Source of the DNA: Candidatus Poribacteria bacterium
Lineage (GTDB): Bacteria > Poribacteria > WGA-4E > PCPOR2b
Reading direction: 5' to 3'
NCBI GenBank assembly: GCA_022822005.1
Contig: JAJECO010000016.1
Location: 1 to 64,000, forward strand
Length of the DNA: 64,000 nucleotides
Part shown: in pieces, positions 16,423 to 24,463 of the stretch
Layout: each line of letters starts with the position of its first letter
Position numbering within the stretch: the stretch's first letter is position 1
Program-made: the position numbers and the translations under genes
Notes under the pieces: model-generated
Database searches by the model: none
Told to the model about the DNA's origin: nothing
What the model saw: the letters and a program-made list of their open reading frames with translations, nothing else

Positions 16423-17631
16423 TTATTTGAGAATATCAGTGACGAAGACAATTCTTATTTCGTTTTGATTGCCAACAGCATCCTGGACATCAATTTCAAT
16501 GAAGTAAGTTGACTCAGGCAGGAGTTTTTGTCCTACACCCCAAATCAGCGTTGCTGTTTGTCCGGCTACAGTCGCAACCCAATTTAACGCAACACCAGAA
16601 CCATCAAGTAACCGAATATTTCCTGTGACAGTTTCATCAAAATCATACCTGAAACCACCCGCATTTATCCGCAGGGAATCCACCTTAATCTCTCCATTTG
16701 CTACTGTACCACTGACAATATTCGGCGGTGTTCTGTCCGGCTCCCTCACCGAGTAAGGGCCAACTGCTTTAGAGCCGACAGAGCCGTCCTGGTTTGTCCA
16801 CTCGATATTAAGGAATGCAGATCCTGCTATTAAAGTAGGAAACGCCCTCCAGCTTTGTCCAAATCCTGTTGCAGGGAATCTATTAACCGTTGCCGCAATA
16901 ATGTTCTGATCAAAAGTCAGTACCAGTCGTGGATTTGGCAGAATTGTAGTACCGGGTGCCGGAGAAACTTGAACATCTGTTGCAGGAGGCGGTCCCACAG
17001 GTGGAGGAGGTGGCGCCACCTCTTCCCTGACAGGTGGAGGGGAAGGCACATCCGGCGGAGACGGATCAGTGGGTTGAGGAGTGGGTTGAGGAAGAGAAAC
17101 AGGAGCAATACAGTCATCACATAAGATCTGTGAGGGATTGCCGACATCATACAGAGGAAAATCAAAATCCCTCGGTACATGATGCCCTCCGTATGTATCG
17201 GTAGGCAAACCTTTTCGAAGTTTTTCAACATCAACTACCAAACCCTCACCGACAATAGAAAGCATAGGTAAAGCAACAATTTCAATAGCACCACCGTATA
17301 TGGTATTAGTGAAGGCCTCTGAAGTAGGCTTAAACTTAGGAATCAATACCCAAATGTCTACACTCTGGTTATTAGCACTTGGAATACTTATTTGAATTAC
17401 CACGTCAGTAATAGGAGCAGGGTTTGCATCAAGTCGCCATGTAATTTTCTCTCCCCTTACCGTAGGACGCTCTTCTATCTTCTCACCTTCTATCTTTTTA
17501 ATAGTGATAGTCGGAACGCGGTACTCTTCACTCGGATCAGTAGTGGGTCTAACATCATCATCGCCATCAAAAATATTCCCATCACAACCTAAGAAGCAGA
17601 GAGGAATCAAAAACCATAACAGTAACCGCAT
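16423..17631 (-). CDS. Lipoprotein with proline-rich linker and Ig-like (SbsA/Big_5-type) domains
   Basis: A 402-residue lipoprotein: signal MRLLLWFLIPLCFLGC with lipidated Cys16, an acidic stretch (DGDDDVR), a globular N-terminal region of unknown fold, a proline-rich spacer (PQPTPQPTDPSPP..., PPPPPVGPPP) and a C-terminal half with Ig-like features (GTTILPNPRLVLTFDQNI, GTVANGEIKVDSLRINAGGF, LPESTYFIEIDVQDAVGNQNE). SbsA/Big_5 domains commonly read like this last part. The ATG at 17631 has GAGG just upstream; a GTG at 17637 is an alternative. Probably a surface protein whose linker spans the envelope. A terminator follows. Confidence 0.72.
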   Translation of the reverse strand: MRLLLWFLIPLCFLGCDGNIFDGDDDVRPTTDPSEEYRVPTITIKKIEGEKIEERPTVRGEKITWRLDANPAPITDVVIQISIPSANNQSVDIWVLIPKFKPTSEAFTNTIYGGAIEIVALPMLSIVGEGLVVDVEKLRKGLPTDTYGGHHVPRDFDFPLYDVGNPSQILCDDCIAPVSLPQPTPQPTDPSPPDVPSPPPVREEVAPPPPPVGPPPATDVQVSPAPGTTILPNPRLVLTFDQNIIAATVNRFPATGFGQSWRAFPTLIAGSAFLNIEWTNQDGSVGSKAVGPYSVREPDRTPPNIVSGTVANGEIKVDSLRINAGGFRYDFDETVTGNIRLLDGSGVALNWVATVAGQTATLIWGVGQKLLPESTYFIEIDVQDAVGNQNEIRIVFVTDILK

Positions 17632-17680
17632 AACCACCTCAGATATTCATATCTTTTTATAAATTATCCTAAATCTGATA

Positions 17681-17820
17681 CTATAGTGAATTATAGGAAT
17701 AAGTGGACCTTTACCAATAGCTCCGATCTTCGAGAAGGTTCCAAAGTCCCCCTGACAAGGGGGATTTAGGGGGTTTGTTGTGCATCGAAGGTGTATAAGT
17801 AATTGTAGATTTCACCATAA
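17681..17820. repeat. CTATGGTgAATT-family MITE-like element
   Basis: Starts ctatagtgaattatagg and ends gtagatttcaccataa, imperfect inverted ends. The interior carries the TAGGGGG/CCCCTGACAAGGGGG core in reverse orientation to most copies. The rest of the 17632-18115 gap (17821-18115) shows no convincing gene. Confidence 0.5.
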
Positions 17821-18115
17821 TATGTGTAAAAATTGGCATGGTGTGTAATCCAAGAAGTCGGCACCTCCAGCTCCTCAACTATTGAGTATTTATTTTATCA
17901 AGCTTCAGAAGGGATTACAACACAAATGAAGAAAAGCATCGTAGAATTTTTCTCGCAAGAAAGGTGCGCAAAGAGACTCAGATCTATACGTTCTGAATTT
18001 CCAGATCTTGATTTTTGCTTGACATTTTGCCTCCGATACCCTAATGTTAGATTTTGAGGAAAGCGTGGATCTGAGAGAAAGAATCGAGCGGTGATTCTGA
18101 AGAGGGGATTGGGGT

Positions 18116-19483
18116 GTGACGAGTATAAGTTCAGAGATTGTCATTTGCGGTGCGGGGATGGCTGGGATTGCGGCGGCGTATCACTTGGCGGTGCGGGGGG
18201 GGGTCAAGGGTATCGTTCTCGTCGATGAGAGGGAACCGCTGACGCTGACGAGCAACAAAGGGACGGAGGCGTATCGGAATTGGTGGCCCGGTCCCGGCAA
18301 TACGATGGTGCGTTTCGTGAACCGTTCTATTGACTTATTAGAGGAGTTGGCGCGAGAGACGGATAACTGTTTCCAGATGAACCGCCGCGGTTATGTTTTC
18401 TTAACGGCGGACGAGCGTCAAATCCGCGTCATGAAAGAGAGTGCCGCGGAGACCTCTGCGCTCGGTGCGGGACCGATTCGGGAGCATCCGGGTTCCAGAC
18501 CTTACACACCCTCACCCGCCGAAGGCTTTGAGGGCTTACCTACCGGGGTGGATCTGTTGCTATCTCCGGAGCTCGTCCGAGAACAATTTCCGTTTGTGGC
18601 GGAAGATGCGGTATCGGCGTTGCATGTCCGCCGGGCAGGTTGGTTAGACGCTCAAAGGTTAGGTAAATGGTTGTTGGCCGAGGCGCAACACGCCGGTGTT
18701 CGTCTCGTCCAAGATCGCGTAACTGATGTTACCCTTAGTGACAATCGGGTCGGACAGGTTCACCTTCGTTCCGGGGATTGTATCAACACCGATACCTTTG
18801 TCATCGCTGCGGGACCGTATCTCAAGGAGGTTGGCGCGATGTTGGGGGTGGACATCCCTGTTTTTAATGAGCTGCACGGCAAGATTGCCCTTCGCGATGA
18901 GTTGGGAGTTGTACCGACGGACACGCCGCTGCTATTTTGGAGCGATCCGATTCAGTTACCGTGGACTGATGTAGAGCGCGAAAAATTAGCGGCGGATGAC
19001 GAGAGGCGCTGGCTGCTCGATGAATTCCCGGCTGGCGTTCATTTCCGATCACGCATGGACAGCGATACCCACCTGCTTCTCGCTATCTGGACGTATGATA
19101 TTGAGCCTTGCCCGCCCGCTTGGCCCCCGACGTTCGATCCAGATTATCCAGAAATCCTGATACGCGGACTCGCTCGGATGATTCCCGGACTGTCGGCGTA
19201 TTTTGGTCACGGGGATCGCGCGTACGCCGACGGTGGATATTACTGTAAGACGCGGGAGAATCGCCCGTTGATTGGTCCCTTGCCGGTCGAGGGTGCGTAT
19301 GTGATCGGGGGACTTTCTGGTTACGGTATTATGACATCTCAGGCGGCGGGCGATTTATTGGCGGCTCATATTACGGGCGGTGAACTTCCCGAATACGCGC
19401 CGGCGTTCCTGCTTTCGCGTTATGAGAACCCGGTTTATCAAGCTCTGCTGGAGAACTGGGATGTGACATCGGGGCAACTATAA
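18116..19483 (+). CDS. FAD-dependent amine/amino-acid oxidoreductase (DAO family)
   Basis: A 455-residue DAO-fold flavoprotein starting at GTG 18116 with GAGGGG 8 bp upstream. The FAD-binding Rossmann motif is IVICGAGMAGIAAAYHLA, ending VLVDE. ENRPLIGPLPVEGAYVIGGLSGYGIMTSQAAGDLLAAHI is the C-terminal FAD contact seen in sarcosine, glycine and dimethylglycine oxidases. No folate domain follows, so it is a single-domain oxidase or dehydrogenase. The nearby SHMT-like gene (19841) hints at one-carbon or N-methyl amino-acid catabolism, but a MITE-like element separates them. The substrate is unknown. Confidence 0.85.
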   Translation: MTSISSEIVICGAGMAGIAAAYHLAVRGGVKGIVLVDEREPLTLTSNKGTEAYRNWWPGPGNTMVRFVNRSIDLLEELARETDNCFQMNRRGYVFLTADERQIRVMKESAAETSALGAGPIREHPGSRPYTPSPAEGFEGLPTGVDLLLSPELVREQFPFVAEDAVSALHVRRAGWLDAQRLGKWLLAEAQHAGVRLVQDRVTDVTLSDNRVGQVHLRSGDCINTDTFVIAAGPYLKEVGAMLGVDIPVFNELHGKIALRDELGVVPTDTPLLFWSDPIQLPWTDVEREKLAADDERRWLLDEFPAGVHFRSRMDSDTHLLLAIWTYDIEPCPPAWPPTFDPDYPEILIRGLARMIPGLSAYFGHGDRAYADGGYYCKTRENRPLIGPLPVEGAYVIGGLSGYGIMTSQAAGDLLAAHITGGELPEYAPAFLLSRYENPVYQALLENWDVTSGQL

Positions 19484-19636
19484 TTGGTTCATTTGTTCAT
19501 TCAGTTCATTAGTTCATTAATAAACGAATAAGCTCTTGAACTCAATATCCTCACCAACTCGCACCGCAGATTATAGAAGTGATTTTTCAAGGATATGAGC
19601 AGATTGGCTACGGAGCGAAGTGAAAAACTGGTCTAT
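19484..19636. repeat. Gap with GTTCATT-type short repeats
   Basis: About four copies of a GTTCATTn unit between 19486 and 19525, ending attaataaac. The same unit lies after other genes (14490, 22178, 43210, 49195, 52350). The remainder has no visible feature. Confidence 0.45.
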
Positions 19637-19823
19637 CAGGACTTACACAAATTTAGCACGCGGCGCGAGATTTTTTGATTTTTAACCCCCTAAATCCTAC
19701 CCCCCCTAGCCCCTCCCCCGATTTTATCGGGATGTACCACTTGTCAGGGGGAAAGATGGATCGAGACTTATCAGGGGGAAAACCCTTGTCAGGAGGACTT
19801 ATGAATCAACTGCGTAAGTCCTA
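19637..19823. repeat. MITE-like element (TAGGACTTACGCA family), copy 3
   Basis: Ends cAGGACTTACACA and TGCGTAAGTCCTA, with TCTAT duplicated on both sides (19632-19636, 19824-19828). The interior has agcacgcggcgcgagatttt, then tandem AATCC/GGGGGA cores. It ends 17 bp before the SHMT-like start codon, so it forms part of that gene's leader. Confidence 0.82.
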
Positions 19824-19840
19824 TCTATAATGAGGTTTCT

Positions 19841-21085
19841 ATGGATTTCAGTGAGAAAGTTAAAGAGATTAACTCCTTATTGGAGCAGCACAACACATTC
19901 CGCGGAGATTGTCTGAATCTTATCGCGTCTGAGAATGTTCCGAGCCCGTTGGTGGAGGGGCTGCTTGTCGAAGATTTGGATCAGCGCTACGGGAACTACA
20001 GCGGTATTGACCTACAAGCACGGCTTTACCAAGGGAATCGGTTCATCGTTGAGATTGAGGAATTGGCACAGGAACTCGCGAAACAGCTTTTCGGCGCGGC
20101 GTATGTCGATCTTCGCCCACTCTCCGGCAACATTGCGGGCATCGCAACTACTTTTGCGTTGGGGAGTCCCGGCGATATCGCGTTGGAGGTTCATAACGGG
20201 CACCAGTACGCACTCAAGTTAGCGACCTCTCCGTTGAAGATCTCGCTCAAATCTATTGAGATTCCGTGGGATGGGGTTCGGTCTAACATCAATCTGGATC
20301 AGACGGTTGCGCTTATTCGGGAGCATCGTCCTAAACTGGTGACGATTGGGTCGGGGGTGTTTCTTTTTCCGCAGCCTGTCCGTGAACTGAAGGAGGCGAT
20401 GAACCGATACGCTCCCGATTCTTACCTGATCTATGATGCGGCCCATGTGATGGGGCTTATCGCTGGCGGACGGTTTCAGTCACCGTTGGCGGAAGGCGCG
20501 GATGTGCTTATTTCCAGCACACATAAAACGCTCGCCGGACCGCAGGGTGGGATAGTCTTGACGAACGATAGATCGCTTGCGGAACGAATTGGTCCTGCGG
20601 TTGCGCCGCTGCTTGAGAGTAACCATCATTTGGGGCGCTTACCGGCGTTGGCGGGAACATTTCTGGAGTGGCTGGCTTGCGGTGGGGAACATGCAGACGC
20701 AATTATCAGTAACGCAAAGGCGTTGGGGCAGGCGTTGCACGAGCGAGGGATCCCCTTTGTTGGGGAGGAGCTTGGTTTCACGGAATCGCATACGTTGATA
20801 CCGATTGTTGACCAATTTGGTGAGAGCAAAGCGATGGCAGATCAGCTTGAGGCGTGCAATATTATCGCCGGTGGGGCGAGTGTTCCGCCGGAGTTAGGGA
20901 CGCACGGTTTGCGGATCGGGGTGCAAGAGGTGACCCGACGCGGTATGACAGGGACAGATGTGCCGGAGGTTGCGGATTGTATCGTCGATGCGTTGAAGGG
21001 GGATGATCTCGAATCGGTTAAGGGTCGGGCGGCTGCGTTGGCGGGCCGGTTTAATGGGATGCGGTTTACGTTGAAGGAAGTTTAA
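19841..21085 (+). CDS. Divergent serine hydroxymethyltransferase-like PLP enzyme
   Basis: 414 residues, fold-type I, clearly related to GlyA. NLIASEN (27-32), YDAAHVMGLIAGG (198-210, with D199 and H202) and STHK229TLAGPQGG with the PLP lysine are seen. It differs from housekeeping SHMT: the EGYPGKRYYGG segment is replaced by RYGNYSGIDLQARLYQGNRF, and the usual SGS is S95-G-N. A specialised aldolase or transferase acting on another beta-hydroxy amino acid is more likely than canonical GlyA. No tight ribosome site is apparent (tgaggtttct). The Gfo/Idh gene begins 28 bp downstream, so the two are probably co-transcribed. Confidence 0.82.
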   Translation: MDFSEKVKEINSLLEQHNTFRGDCLNLIASENVPSPLVEGLLVEDLDQRYGNYSGIDLQARLYQGNRFIVEIEELAQELAKQLFGAAYVDLRPLSGNIAGIATTFALGSPGDIALEVHNGHQYALKLATSPLKISLKSIEIPWDGVRSNINLDQTVALIREHRPKLVTIGSGVFLFPQPVRELKEAMNRYAPDSYLIYDAAHVMGLIAGGRFQSPLAEGADVLISSTHKTLAGPQGGIVLTNDRSLAERIGPAVAPLLESNHHLGRLPALAGTFLEWLACGGEHADAIISNAKALGQALHERGIPFVGEELGFTESHTLIPIVDQFGESKAMADQLEACNIIAGGASVPPELGTHGLRIGVQEVTRRGMTGTDVPEVADCIVDALKGDDLESVKGRAAALAGRFNGMRFTLKEV

Positions 21086-21113
21086 TAGAGAAAGTTAACG
21101 GAGGATTTTTTTT

Positions 21114-22130
21114 ATGGCTTCAACGGATAGCAAGGTTCGTATCGGGATTTATGGGTGCGGGTCTTGGGCGAACAGAACTCACATCCCGAACCTGCTGCAG
21201 CTCGATGGCGTCGAGATTGTCGCGGTCTGCGATAGCAACTTAGAATCGCTCAAATCGACGGCTGAGGCGTTCGATATTCCCAAAACCTACTCCGACGCAC
21301 ACGAGATGGTGGGGAACGAAAATATGGACGCGCTTTACTCCGTCGTCCCGGCTTATGCACGCACAGATGTCGAAGCGACCGCCGCCGCCAAAGGGATTCA
21401 TATCTTCAGCGAGAAGCCGCAGGCGTTGACGATGGAGGTTGCACACAGAATTGATGCTGCGATCCGGGGGGCTGGCGTGATTAGTACTGTCTGTTTTCGG
21501 GAACGGTATCGCCCCATATTTCAGGAAGCGCGTAAACGGTTGGAAGGACAGAAAATTGTCCACGTCCGATTCCAAAGTGTCAGCGGACTCCCCGCCGCCC
21601 CATCTGGATCGCAGAAGGATTCTTGGTGGTCTGATATGGACAAATCGGGTGGTCAGGCGTTGGATTGGGGTGTCCACGCGACGGACTACTCCCGTTTCAT
21701 GACAGGCTTGAACGTCGACCGAGCGCAAGCGTTCTACTGCCAGCGTCCCTCGTATCACAACCCGCTGACCTCCTCTTTCAACTATTGCTTTTCCAACGGA
21801 GCGACGATGACGTTGACCTTTGTCTCAGCGGCTCCCAGTTTTCGGGCAGAGCCGTGGTTCACCGTCTTCTACGAAGGCGGGCATCTGGCGGTGTATGGCT
21901 ATAACTCCATCGAAGTCAACGGTGAAATGGTCTATCAAGCGGAAGAGTTTGATCCGTGGTTCGAGCAGGACAGAATTTTCGTTGAAGCGGTGCGAACCAG
22001 TGACGCCAGCCTCTTGTTGAACGACTATCACGATGGGCTTTTCTCTTTAGCCCTGGTGCTTGCAGGTTGGGAGTCCGCTCGTCGAAATGGGGAATGTATC
22101 TATGTTCCGGCGTTTATGGAGAAGAGGTAA
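21114..22130 (+). CDS. Gfo/Idh/MocA-family oxidoreductase
   Basis: 338 residues. The Rossmann start is IGIYGCGSWANRTHIPNL and the catalytic-Lys motif is SEKPQALTMEVAH. The middle of the protein (DKSGGQALDWGVHATDYSRFM) fits the C-terminal domain where a conserved Asp/His pair binds substrate. A GGAGG precedes the ATG. It follows the SHMT-like gene by 28 bp, so both likely serve one pathway. It is only distantly similar to the 12.5 kb member. The substrate is unknown. Confidence 0.87.
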   Translation: MASTDSKVRIGIYGCGSWANRTHIPNLLQLDGVEIVAVCDSNLESLKSTAEAFDIPKTYSDAHEMVGNENMDALYSVVPAYARTDVEATAAAKGIHIFSEKPQALTMEVAHRIDAAIRGAGVISTVCFRERYRPIFQEARKRLEGQKIVHVRFQSVSGLPAAPSGSQKDSWWSDMDKSGGQALDWGVHATDYSRFMTGLNVDRAQAFYCQRPSYHNPLTSSFNYCFSNGATMTLTFVSAAPSFRAEPWFTVFYEGGHLAVYGYNSIEVNGEMVYQAEEFDPWFEQDRIFVEAVRTSDASLLLNDYHDGLFSLALVLAGWESARRNGECIYVPAFMEKR

Positions 22131-22208
22131 TACCAACTCTGATAAAGTGTAACGTATTGTTGAAACGTGAAGGTCATTGGTTCATTAGTACATCGGTTCA
22201 TTAATGAA

Positions 22209-22369
22209 CTATGGTAGATTTTAGAATTATGGTGAATTCTACAATTACTTATACACCTTCGATGTACAACTAACCCCCTAAATCCCCCTTGTCAGGGGGA
22301 CTTCATGAGGCTTCGATAAGGGGCATTATTGGTGAACGTCTACATATTTATATTGTTCACTATAATTAG
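22209..22369. repeat. CTATGGTAGATTTTAG-family MITE-like element
   Basis: Starts ctatggtagattttagaatta with a second partial copy of the end nested beside it (atggtgaattctaca), has the core CCCTTGTCAGGGGGACTT, and ends ttgttcactataatta. Its right half (gaggcttcgataaggggcat...) is almost identical to 56850-56904. Confidence 0.6.
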
Positions 22370-22381
22370 ACACTGCCAATC

Positions 22382-22445
22382 GGCGCAGTTGGAAACAGCG
22401 CCTACCAAACGGGAGAATGGACGGCGCAGTTGGAAACAGCGCCTA
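22382..22445. repeat. Tandem GGCGC-agttggaaaca-GCGCC REPs
   Basis: Two direct copies (22382-22404, 22423-22445) of GGCGC-n11-GCGCC ending CTACC. Inverted copies lie at 52918-52982. Confidence 0.65.
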
Positions 22446-22520
22446 CCAAACATGGGGAGCGAAAGTGTTGCGCGATTTCTTAACACGAGCCAAAATCAGA
22501 TCTAAGTGGGGGAGCCAAGT

Positions 22521-24308
22521 ATGAGAAAACTGACAGATCATCTCTTTTTTGTTCAAGACACATGCAGCGTTTACGGGGTAACGGCAAACGGAAAAACCCT
22601 GCTGATAGACTGTGGAACATCTCCAGCGCGACTTGAGACAAACGGTGTTCGAGGGGTCGATCAGGTATTACTCACCCATTTTCATCGGGACACGTGCTCC
22701 GCTGCAGCTCACTGGAGAAGGGGGGGTGCACAGATTGTATTTCCGTTTGCGGAGAAGCGTTTTTTTGAGGAGACGGATCTTCTCAAGGCGTCCTATGATA
22801 TCTACGACAACTACACCTCCTACTACCCCTGCTCTGGTCCTTTGGAAGATCTCGCGCCGGACCGATACGCTTACGACTACGAAAGTTTTTTATGGGAGGG
22901 GATTTCTTTCAATGTGATTCCGCTGCCGGGTCACACCTTCGGTTCGGTGGGCTACCTTTTCGAGTTAGATGGACAGCGGATACTTGCCTGCGGGGATCTG
23001 ATGTCGGGTAGCGGGAAAATTCGGGACTATTACTGGAGCCAGTGGAACTATATGGACTTCCAGGGGCATATCAATCATTTGGAGAGCCTAAAGACCGCTG
23101 CGGGGCTCAACGTGGATCTCATTCTACCGGGACACGGCGAACCGTTTGAACCGACCGAGGAAGCGTTTTCCGATCTACAAGCAGCACTGGGGGAATTGTA
23201 TAAACTGTTCCATGCGGAACCGTACGAACAGTATCGTCCTGAATTCCGTCAAATCACGCAGCACGTCTACGAGATCACGAACTCCAGTGCTAATACTTAT
23301 ATCATCCGGGACGACGATGGACACGCGCTTTTTATCGACTGTGGATACACATCGAACGCGGCGATCAGCGCGAATCCGCACCGTTATATCGACCATCTGT
23401 CGCCCTACCTCGAAAAGGAGTTAGGGATCCACACCGTCGAGTGGTTTCTGCCAACCCACTATCACGACGATCACCTCGCCGGCTACCCGATGTTGCAGGC
23501 ACGTTACGGGACGCGGGTGGTGTCTTCTCCTGAACTGAAGGATCTTTTGGAGCATCCAGAAAATTATGATATGCCTTGCGCGGTGCCTCACGGAATGACG
23601 GTTGACCATGTTGTTGAACGGGGAGAGGCTTTCCGGTGGCGCGGGATTGACTTTTTCGTAGAACAGCATCCGGGTCAGACCTTATACCACCATCTTATCT
23701 GGTTCACGGTGGATGGGCAGAAATTCTTGTGCGTTGGGGATAATATCTCCGGGATGTCATTCCGGGAACAGCGGGATTTTATTCACTCATTCATCCCGAA
23801 GAACCGGACCCCGGTTTCGAGTTACCGGGACATGCCCCAGCAGATTCTCAATGCCGATCCAGATTATCTTTTTACCGGTCATGGTGGTTGTATCTCATTC
23901 GATCAGGGTAAAGCAGAACGGTGGGTTGGCTGGATGGATAGGTGGACGGATATCTTCACGCAGATCCTTGACCAACCGCACCCGAATATGGGGATGGATC
24001 CGCATTGGGTGGAATTTTATCCGTACAAGGTTCGGATCCAACCGGGTGCGACGGTGACGTTCACCGTTAATATCACCAATCATGAGCAGGAAGCGCGAGA
24101 ATGTAATCTTCGTTTCCGCTCGGTGGACGGTGTGGAGTTCTCTCAGGACGCGATAGACCTCCAAGCACCGGGAGGGACGAATACTACCTGTGAGGTGGAG
24201 ATCACCTTCCCGGAACAGTTCACCACCCACGCGCTTCCCATTCTGGCGGATGTCACATGGAATGGGAGTCATCTCGGTGAGATTGCCGAGGCTGTCGCTT
24301 ACTGGTAA
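22521..24308 (+). CDS. Double metallo-beta-lactamase-fold hydrolase with Ig-like tail
   Basis: 595 residues from the ATG at 22521 (GGGGGAG upstream; a GTG at 22506 is less likely). Domain 1 (about 1-230) has LTH53FH55RD57T with the last His of HxHxDH changed to Thr, then PGHTFGSVGYLF, CGDLMSG and LPGHGEPF. Domain 2 (about 245-480) has a complete motif H313YH315DD317H318, HPGQTLYHH, VGDNISG and FTGHGG. Residues 500-595 read as an Ig-like beta-sandwich (GATVTFTVNITNHEQEARECNLRF). Two active-site copies in one chain, one degenerate, suggests domain 1 is regulatory or structural. No signal peptide is seen. Confidence 0.83.
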   Translation: MRKLTDHLFFVQDTCSVYGVTANGKTLLIDCGTSPARLETNGVRGVDQVLLTHFHRDTCSAAAHWRRGGAQIVFPFAEKRFFEETDLLKASYDIYDNYTSYYPCSGPLEDLAPDRYAYDYESFLWEGISFNVIPLPGHTFGSVGYLFELDGQRILACGDLMSGSGKIRDYYWSQWNYMDFQGHINHLESLKTAAGLNVDLILPGHGEPFEPTEEAFSDLQAALGELYKLFHAEPYEQYRPEFRQITQHVYEITNSSANTYIIRDDDGHALFIDCGYTSNAAISANPHRYIDHLSPYLEKELGIHTVEWFLPTHYHDDHLAGYPMLQARYGTRVVSSPELKDLLEHPENYDMPCAVPHGMTVDHVVERGEAFRWRGIDFFVEQHPGQTLYHHLIWFTVDGQKFLCVGDNISGMSFREQRDFIHSFIPKNRTPVSSYRDMPQQILNADPDYLFTGHGGCISFDQGKAERWVGWMDRWTDIFTQILDQPHPNMGMDPHWVEFYPYKVRIQPGATVTFTVNITNHEQEARECNLRFRSVDGVEFSQDAIDLQAPGGTNTTCEVEITFPEQFTTHALPILADVTWNGSHLGEIAEAVAYW

Positions 24309-24315
24309 AATCGAT

Positions 24316-24463
24316 TACGGTAGATTTTAGAATTGCTTGCACTCACCAAAGGTCTCCAAATGTATAGTCAACCCCCTAAATCCCCTAACCCCCTAAATCC
24401 CCCTTGTCAGGGGGACTTGGGAAACTCAGGGGGACTTGGGAAACTGCACGAAGGAACCGTATC
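24316..24463. repeat. MITE-like repeat upstream of the GH-like gene
   Basis: Begins acggtagattttagaattgc and contains tandem CCCCCTAAATCCCC and GGGGGACTTGGGAAACT units. The GH-like start (24464) follows with AAGGA at 24451-24455, so the repeat forms its upstream leader. Confidence 0.5.

Noticed and set aside
17833-18057. 74-residue plus-strand frame
   Set aside because: No ribosome site and no recognisable motif; it lies beside a MITE-like element and looks like random open frame.
19487-19530. GTTCATT repeats as binding sites
   Set aside because: They are short, irregular and lie after genes rather than before them; probably simple-sequence drift.
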